Positions 59,092-64,000 of a stretch of 64,000 nt of DNA are shown piece after piece (positions within the stretch are counted from its first letter, which is position 1; every line of letters begins with the position of its first letter). The position numbers were made by a program, and so were the translations under genes. Origin of the DNA: Orbaceae bacterium BiB (lineage in GTDB: Bacteria > Pseudomonadota > Gammaproteobacteria > Enterobacterales > Orbaceae); assembly GCA_036251205.1 (NCBI GenBank), contig CP133958.1, positions 124,001 to 188,000 on the forward strand, read 5' to 3'. The notes beneath the pieces are model-generated. The model was not told the origin of the DNA and ran no database searches. It was given only the letters and a program-made list of their open reading frames with translations.

Positions 59092-59649
59092 TTATGCTTT
59101 ACCCATTTGAGTTGAAATTGTATCAATATTGACCCCAATCGATTGGGCTGCAAGATGCCATCTATTATCAATCGGGTGTTCAAAGATAATATCTGTTTTT
59201 ACATCTGCGACCAGCCAATCATTCTGCGCTATTTCTTGCTCAAGTTGCATATTTCCCCAACTTGCATAACCTAATGATAGAAATAGCTCTCTTGGTTGCT
59301 CAGGTGAACCAATTGATTTTAGAACATCTAAGGATGTAGTAATCATCAAATCGTTAGATATTTCAATACTGGATGAAAATCCTTTTTGTGGGCTATGCAG
59401 AATAAAGCCTTGCTCTTCGGCTAATGGGCCACCAATAAATACGGGTTGTTCTAACTCAGCACAAGCTTTATAAGGTGTAATATCTAATCTAGATAATACG
59501 GTTTGAATGGTTAAGTCAGTAATCGGCTTGTTAATGATGATACCCATTGCACCATCCCGATTATGCTCACAAATATAGACCACTGAACGGCTAAACAGTG
59601 GATCGTTTAGCCCTGGCATGGCGATAATAAAATGGTTTTTTAAGTTCAT
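59092..59649 (-). CDS. yqgE: YqgE/AlgH family protein (DUF179)
   Basis: 185 residues (E. coli 187), beginning MNLKNHFIIAMPGLNDPLFSRSVVYICEHN, with GAMGIIINKP and VFIGGPLAEEQGFILHSP. Function is not established; the gene is almost always next to ruvX. The ruvX start is 3 bp beyond its stop, indicating translational coupling. Confidence 0.94.
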   Translation of the reverse strand: MNLKNHFIIAMPGLNDPLFSRSVVYICEHNRDGAMGIIINKPITDLTIQTVLSRLDITPYKACAELEQPVFIGGPLAEEQGFILHSPQKGFSSSIEISNDLMITTSLDVLKSIGSPEQPRELFLSLGYASWGNMQLEQEIAQNDWLVADVKTDIIFEHPIDNRWHLAAQSIGVNIDTISTQMGKA

Positions 59650-59690
59650 AATTATTTACTTATCACTAAGGTATCATCTATTGTTAAACA

Positions 59691-60143
59691 TTATAAAGCA
59701 CATTTACCAATTTTGACGGTATGGTTAACTTTACACTGCATTAAGAGTTCTGGTTGATTAGTCTCTTCATTAATACCTTCAGATATTACAACAAATCCTT
59801 GTGATAAATAAAATGCAATTGCTGATTCATTTTGTTTATAGACATTAACAAACAGCTCATTATATTGTTGTTTAGCTTTTTGTAGCAGGGCTTGTCCGAT
59901 CCCTTGATGACGATATTGTGTTGCAACGAATAGTCCAGCAATATAGTTATCCATTAAGCCGATGAATCCTTTTACACCATCAAGATCTTGAACATAAATC
60001 TCTGAAGCTGGCATAATCGATTTGACTAATTCATAATTAGTACGAAAAAACTCTGCCGGAATAAAGTCATGTGCTTGTTCATTCCCTTGTAGCCATATTG
60101 TCATTATGCTATCTAAATCAGCAGGTTGATATTCTCGAATCAT
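59691..60143 (-). CDS. GNAT acetyltransferase (YjaB-like)
   Basis: 150 residues of the GNAT fold. The acetyl-CoA motif A is LFVATQYRHQGIGQALL, followed by NVYKQNESAIAFYLSQGFVV. It resembles E. coli YjaB (HDFIPAEFF near residue 25). The substrate is unknown. It interrupts the conserved gshB-yqgE pair, 17 bp after gshB, so it is part of that operon here. Confidence 0.82.
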   Translation of the reverse strand: MIREYQPADLDSIMTIWLQGNEQAHDFIPAEFFRTNYELVKSIMPASEIYVQDLDGVKGFIGLMDNYIAGLFVATQYRHQGIGQALLQKAKQQYNELFVNVYKQNESAIAFYLSQGFVVISEGINEETNQPELLMQCKVNHTVKIGKCAL

Positions 60144-60160
60144 AGTTAATATCCTTATTT

Positions 60161-61108
60161 TTATTTTAAACGAGCTTCAATGGCATCCATTAGTAGACCC
60201 GTAATTGAGAGGTCAGCGACAGCTGCTTCAATTTCACGAACACAAGTTGGGCTAGTCACATTAATTTCAGTCAATTTATCACCGATAATATCTAACCCTA
60301 CAAATAATAGTCCTTTAGCCTTCAATGAAGGTCCAATGGCATTCGCTATTTCCCAATCGCTTTCAGACAGAGCTCTGACTTCACCTCGTCCACCTGCAGC
60401 CAAATTACCGCGTGTTTCACCTTTCTGTGGAATTCGTGCTAAACAATATGGAATTGGCTTTCCATCAACGACTAATACACGTTTATCACCATCTTTAATG
60501 GCCGGTAAGTATGTCTGAGCCATACAATATTGGCTATTGTGATGTGTTAATGTTTCGATGATAACTGAAATATTAGGATCATCTTGTTTTATTCTAAAAA
60601 TTGATGCTCCACCCATACCATCCAGTGGTTTTAATATAATATCTTGATGTTCTTGATGAAAATCTTTAAGTAACTTAGTTTGACGTGTAACAATTGTTTC
60701 TGGCGTAAATTCAGAAAACCAGGCTGTATAAAGTTTTTCGTTACAATCACGCAAGCTCTGTGGTTTATTTACTACTAACACGCCAGCATTTTCTGCTCGT
60801 TCTAAAATATAAGTTGTATAAATAAATTCAGTGTCAAACGGTGGATCTTTACGCATTAAAATAACGTCTAATTCACTCAACGCAATCGCTTGCTCTGAAG
60901 CTAAATCAAACCAATGTTGTTTATCGTCATAAACAGTTAATTGACGAGTTGTCGCATAAGCTTCACCTGCACTTAAAAAAAGATCCTTCATCTCCATATA
61001 ATAGAGTTGATAGCCACGTTTTTGTGCCTCTTGTAACATGGCAAAACTTGTGTCTTTTTTTAGATTAATTTGTGCAATGGGATCCATAACAATACCGAGC
61101 TTAATCAT
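60161..61108 (-). CDS. gshB: Glutathione synthetase
   Basis: 315 residues (E. coli 316), ATP-grasp ligase joining gamma-glutamylcysteine and glycine. Motifs include LGIVMDPIAQINLKKDTSFAML, LMRKDPPFDTEFIYTTYILE, LKPLDGMGGASIFRI, RGNLAAGGRGEVRALSESD and ITEINVTSPTCVRE-like ending. AAGGAG precedes the ATG. It is followed by a GNAT gene and then yqgE; rsmE is upstream with a 190-bp gap. Confidence 0.96.
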   Translation of the reverse strand: MIKLGIVMDPIAQINLKKDTSFAMLQEAQKRGYQLYYMEMKDLFLSAGEAYATTRQLTVYDDKQHWFDLASEQAIALSELDVILMRKDPPFDTEFIYTTYILERAENAGVLVVNKPQSLRDCNEKLYTAWFSEFTPETIVTRQTKLLKDFHQEHQDIILKPLDGMGGASIFRIKQDDPNISVIIETLTHHNSQYCMAQTYLPAIKDGDKRVLVVDGKPIPYCLARIPQKGETRGNLAAGGRGEVRALSESDWEIANAIGPSLKAKGLLFVGLDIIGDKLTEINVTSPTCVREIEAAVADLSITGLLMDAIEARLK

Positions 61109-61298
61109 GGCAACTCCTTAATTTTCATTTAAACGGTTTATTTTATGTGAATTTAGTATATACCTAAATCTATTGAATAATACAATTTTTGCCTTTCATA
61201 GAATATTTTTATTAGAATTACCTATGGTGGCGTATCTATTTTAAATTAATATTTATTTTAGTATCTGTTTTATTGGTTATTCTACTAATAGAAAAAAC

Positions 61299-62024
61299 TT
61301 ATCCAAGATCACCAAATTTCACCTGTAAAGCGGTAATCGCAGTTAAAGCTACTGTTTCGGTTCTCAGTATGCGTGGTCCTAATAATATTTCAACAAATTG
61401 GTTTTTAACTGTCATATCAATTTCTGCTTCTGTTAAACCACCTTCTGGACCGATAAGTAATGCAACATTCGTATTTGGTAGGGTTAAAGTATTAATACCA
61501 GATTGAGCACGAGGATGTAAGGTTAATTTTGTATAGTCTTCTAAGCTTGCACACCAATTAGGTAGTTTTTGTACTGGATTGATCATTGGTACAATATTTC
61601 GCCCGCACTGTTCACAAGCTGATTCTGCAATTTTTTGCCACTGTTGTAATTTTTTAGCAAGCCGTTCGGGATCTAATTTTACTCCACAACGTTCTGATAA
61701 TAAGGGGGTAATCTTATTAACACCGAGTTCGACCGATTTTTGGATGGTAAATTCCATTTTTTCACCACGGGATAAAACTTGACCTAAATGAATATTAAGT
61801 GGTGATTCTCGGTTATCAATAACACTATCAGCCGTTTGCACTAAAAGATTTTTTTTATTAATTTGTTGAATGACTGCTGGCGTAATTTTATTTGAGCCAT
61901 CAAATAAAATAATTGATTCACCTTCTTTCATTCTTAATACTCGAACGATATGATTAAAAGCGTTATCATCAAGTTCAATAACACAATTAGGTAAAATAGC
62001 TGTAGGTTGAAAAATCCGGACCAT
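61299..62024 (-). CDS. rsmE: 16S rRNA m3U1498 methyltransferase RsmE
   Basis: About 241 residues (E. coli 243), SPOUT-family methyltransferase with a trefoil knot. Recognised from [46 protein letters not shown] and the knot region [14 protein letters not shown] and [19 protein letters not shown] 62024 is chosen since the family starts MRI..; a TTG 18 bp earlier is also possible. Gene order rsmE-gshB-yqgE-ruvX matches E. coli. Confidence 0.95.
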   Translation of the reverse strand: MVRIFQPTAILPNCVIELDDNAFNHIVRVLRMKEGESIILFDGSNKITPAVIQQINKKNLLVQTADSVIDNRESPLNIHLGQVLSRGEKMEFTIQKSVELGVNKITPLLSERCGVKLDPERLAKKLQQWQKIAESACEQCGRNIVPMINPVQKLPNWCASLEDYTKLTLHPRAQSGINTLTLPNTNVALLIGPEGGLTEAEIDMTVKNQFVEILLGPRILRTETVALTAITALQVKFGDLG

Positions 62025-62130
62025 AAATAATCGCTTTCTCAATTTATTCGTAAATTTTGCAATAAATTATAGCGTAATTTATTTATATTGGGTAATCTCA
62101 TTATTAATGAAATGTTGTAAGGTAAAAAAT

Positions 62131-62487
62131 ATGATTAAAGATAGCGTGATTATTGAAGGTCTTAGCATGACAACCACCATTGGCGTTTATGATTGGGAGA
62201 AAACCATTAAACAAAAATTGGTGATTGATATTGAGATGGCATGGGATAATAAGCAAGCAGGTTTAACGGATGATGTTAATTTCTGTTTGGATTACGCAAA
62301 AGTTTCTCAAACAATTACAGCTTATGTACAAAATAATCAATTTGGATTGATTGAACGTGTTGCGGAAGAAGTGGCGCAATTAATTATTAATGATTTTTTG
62401 GTCACTAAAGTAAAGATTAAAGTGAGTAAACCAAGCGCGATTGCAACAGCACAAAATGTTGCGGTCATTATTGAACGTTATAAATAG
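62131..62487 (+). CDS. folB: Dihydroneopterin aldolase FolB
   Basis: 118 residues (E. coli 122). It cleaves dihydroneopterin in folate synthesis. Conserved TTIGVYDWEKTIKQKLVIDIEMAW, CLDYAKVSQTI, IERVAEEVAQLI and VKIKVSKPSAIATAQNVAVIIER. ATG 62131, eight bases after TAAGG, is preferred over ATG 62107, which would add eight residues. Confidence 0.94.
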   Translation: MIKDSVIIEGLSMTTTIGVYDWEKTIKQKLVIDIEMAWDNKQAGLTDDVNFCLDYAKVSQTITAYVQNNQFGLIERVAEEVAQLIINDFLVTKVKIKVSKPSAIATAQNVAVIIERYK

Positions 62488-62498
62488 TTGGTTTTTGT

Positions 62499-63482
62499 AT
62501 GATGACTCATCATAATAAATATTACGATAAAACAAAAAAGCATCATACTATTAAAGGCTTTTGTAATAGTGAGCCAACTTCTATCGGTTATCGTGATCTG
62601 TTACGGTGGAAAAGAGAACGTAAAATTATTCCACCCCAAGGTGGTTATCAGCAGTTTAAAGCCAATTGGTATCAAAAAGCTAATTTTGCCGTTGAGGGTG
62701 ATGCTATTTGGTGGTTAGGTCACGCGACAGCACTGATCAAAATAAAACATAAAACTATTCTTACCGATCCTGTCTTTTCTGAACGGGTCTCTCCCGTTAG
62801 TTTTACTGGTCCAAAACGACGAACACCTTGTGCTTGTTCAATTGATGAACTTCCTCATATTGATATTATTGTTATCTCTCATAATCATTATGATCATTTA
62901 GATCATGCAAGTATTCGTCAATTAATTAAACGTTTTCCATCTGTTACGATATTAGTACCTTTAGGATTAAAAGCAAAATTATTGCACTGGGGAGCTCAGC
63001 AAGTTTTTGAACTCGATTGGTGGCAGGATATTACTATTGACGAGGTCGTTTTGTCGGCTGTTCCAGCTAAACATTGGAGCCGTAGGACAATAAGTGATAC
63101 CAATCGTACCTTATGGTGTGGTTGGATTATTGAATATAATCAGCGTTGTATCTATTTTGTTGGCGATACAGGCTATTCATCTGAATTTAGTGAGATTAAA
63201 GTCAATTTCCCACATATTGATATTGCTTTAATTCCAATTGGTAGTTATGCTCCTCGATGGTTTATGGCTAACCAGCATATTGATCCTCAACAAGCTTTAC
63301 AGCTTTTTCATGATGTAGGTTGTAAACGAGCTATTGCTATTCATTGGGGCGCATTTGAACTTGCTGATGATCCTTTAGATGAACCACCTAGATTATTGCG
63401 GCAACTAGTTGAACATGATCAAATAACGAACATGGATTTTTTAGTTATTAAAATTGGGAATTATGTTCAGATAGTGCCTTAG
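62499..63482 (+). CDS. Metallo-beta-lactamase-fold hydrolase (NAPE-PLD/UlaG-like)
   Basis: 327 residues. Metal motif ISHNHYDHLDHASI near residue 130, preceded by WWLGHATALIKI and ILTDPVFSERVSP; further ligands in YFVGDTGYSSEF and AIHWGAFEL. This resembles the NAPE-phospholipase D-like branch of MBL-fold proteins and is distantly similar to UlaG. Substrate unknown. It begins 12 bp after folB; two adjacent ATGs are possible starts. Confidence 0.85.
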   Translation: MMTHHNKYYDKTKKHHTIKGFCNSEPTSIGYRDLLRWKRERKIIPPQGGYQQFKANWYQKANFAVEGDAIWWLGHATALIKIKHKTILTDPVFSERVSPVSFTGPKRRTPCACSIDELPHIDIIVISHNHYDHLDHASIRQLIKRFPSVTILVPLGLKAKLLHWGAQQVFELDWWQDITIDEVVLSAVPAKHWSRRTISDTNRTLWCGWIIEYNQRCIYFVGDTGYSSEFSEIKVNFPHIDIALIPIGSYAPRWFMANQHIDPQQALQLFHDVGCKRAIAIHWGAFELADDPLDEPPRLLRQLVEHDQITNMDFLVIKIGNYVQIVP

Positions 63483-63496
63483 ACGTGTAAAATGGT

Positions 63497-63533
63497 ATTA
63501 TGCTTCGCTGGTTTTTGCTGGTAAAAGCATAAT
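63497..63533 (+). terminator. Hairpin after the MBL-fold gene
   Basis: ATTATGCTT (63497-63505) pairs with AAGCATAAT (63525-63533). The 19-base loop holds two copies of GCTGG. No T-run follows, so termination is uncertain. Confidence 0.35.
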
Positions 63534-63571
63534 GATATTAGTAGATAATCGATGATATAAGGTGATTAATA

Positions 63572-63775
63572 ATGAAAAAAATTGTAATGCTATTAAGTTT
63601 TTCTTCGCTATTTTTAGTATTAGCGGCTTGTGGTGGAAAGCAACAAAATAATGAGCCAAGATGGTCGAAGCCTCAGCGAGTACTAGAAGGGTGTGATGGT
63701 ACGAGAAGTAACTCTCAACAATGTCAAAAAGATCCTAATTCACAACAGCTAATGATTCAAATAGATAGAAACTAA
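63572..63775 (+). CDS. Small lipoprotein of unknown function
   Basis: 67 residues: a signal peptide with lipobox VLAAC (Cys20), then a short hydrophilic domain with two further cysteines (EGCDGTRSNSQQCQKDP), probably forming a disulfide in the periplasm. Not recognised as a named family. The EamA-type gene begins one base after its stop, so the two are cotranscribed. Confidence 0.72.
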   Translation: MKKIVMLLSFSSLFLVLAACGGKQQNNEPRWSKPQRVLEGCDGTRSNSQQCQKDPNSQQLMIQIDRN

Positions 63776-63776
63776 T

Positions 63777-64000
63777 ATGAGCGCGTGGTTAATTTATGCG
63801 TTACTATCAGCTATTACCGCTGCTGGTGTCGCTATTTTGGGTAAAATAGGTTTACAATCTTTAGATGCCAATACGGCAACAGCGATTCGCTCAGTCGTGA
63901 TGGCGATATTTTTAGTGGGTGTTGTCGTTGTTCAAGGTAAATTGCATTTAGTACAAACAATTATTCAAGACAAAAAAGCCATTTTTATTATTGCATTAAG
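63777..64000 (+). CDS. EamA/DMT-family transporter, N-terminal part (runs off the window)
   Basis: The first 74 codons of a membrane protein starting MSAWLIYALLSAITAAGVAI, with LGKIGLQSLDANTATAIRS and a second hydrophobic helix after. This is the usual beginning of an EamA (drug/metabolite transporter) unit. The 3' part lies beyond the window, so length and substrate are unknown. Confidence 0.78.
   Translation, partial: MSAWLIYALLSAITAAGVAILGKIGLQSLDANTATAIRSVVMAIFLVGVVVVQGKLHLVQTIIQDKKAIFIIAL

Overview
The window looks like chromosome of an AT-rich gammaproteobacterium. Housekeeping neighbourhoods keep enterobacterial order (dnaX-ybaB-recR; rsmE-gshB-yqgE-ruvX; pnp-nlpI-deaD) and their proteins are close to Escherichia coli in length and motif. 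Together with low GC, a complete ascorbate PTS locus and other sugar-acid catabolism, this suggests a host-associated fermentative lineage such as Orbaceae (Gilliamella/Frischella relatives). That assignment is an inference, not a database result. I saw no rRNA, tRNA or CRISPR array.

Layout. 0.1-4.7 kb: YagU-like membrane protein, an orphan glucose-type EIIA, and a MarR/HlyD/ABC-2 permease efflux cluster with a shared palindromic operator. 5-10 kb: a compact aconitase-isocitrate dehydrogenase-citrate synthase operon whose aconitase is of the mitochondrial/Bacteroidetes type and whose IDH carries NAD-type cofactor residues. 10-15.4 kb: pnp, nlpI, deaD. 15.5-24.9 kb: a divergent carbohydrate-acid catabolic island. 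One arm is a DUF1537 kinase, PdxA2 and a DeoR regulator. The other arm is an iron alcohol dehydrogenase, a DapA/NanA-family aldolase, a sodium symporter, an Asp-box sialidase-like protein, a NanQ-type anomerase and an SDR. 25-27 kb: htpG with a sigma-32-like promoter. 27-33.8 kb: L-ascorbate utilisation, ulaG-ulaR divergent from ulaA/B(fused)-C-F-D-E. 33.9-46 kb: gapA, rlmKL, an ArsC-family gene, rlhA, dnaX with a programmed frameshift signal, ybaB, an unknown membrane protein, recR, ybhA, truC. 46-49.6 kb: cold-shock gene with a small downstream ORF, a YgiW-like periplasmic protein, an IS3-family element, queH. 49.9-57.5 kb: one giant autotransporter adhesin. 57.6-64 kb: FMN riboswitch-ribB, ruvX/yqgE/GNAT/gshB/rsmE on the minus strand, folB, an MBL-fold hydrolase, a small lipoprotein and the start of an EamA transporter.

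Most interesting system. The 15.5-24.9 kb island can be read as a whole pathway for a C7 ulosonic diacid. Aldol cleavage gives pyruvate plus a C4 aldehyde-acid, the Fe-dehydrogenase reduces this to a C4 aldonic acid, and the DUF1537 kinase plus PdxA2 convert that to dihydroxyacetone phosphate and CO2. Stereochemically, 3-deoxy-D-lyxo-heptulosaric acid (Dha, from plant pectin rhamnogalacturonan II) would yield exactly D-threonate, the known substrate of the DtnK/PdxA2 pair. A sialidase-like protein and a NanQ-like anomerase fit a ketosidically linked ulosonic acid. This is a hypothesis built from gene content. The ula locus shows a duplicated operator and a perfect FNR box, and the MarR cluster a duplicated palindrome, so regulation is unusually readable in this window.
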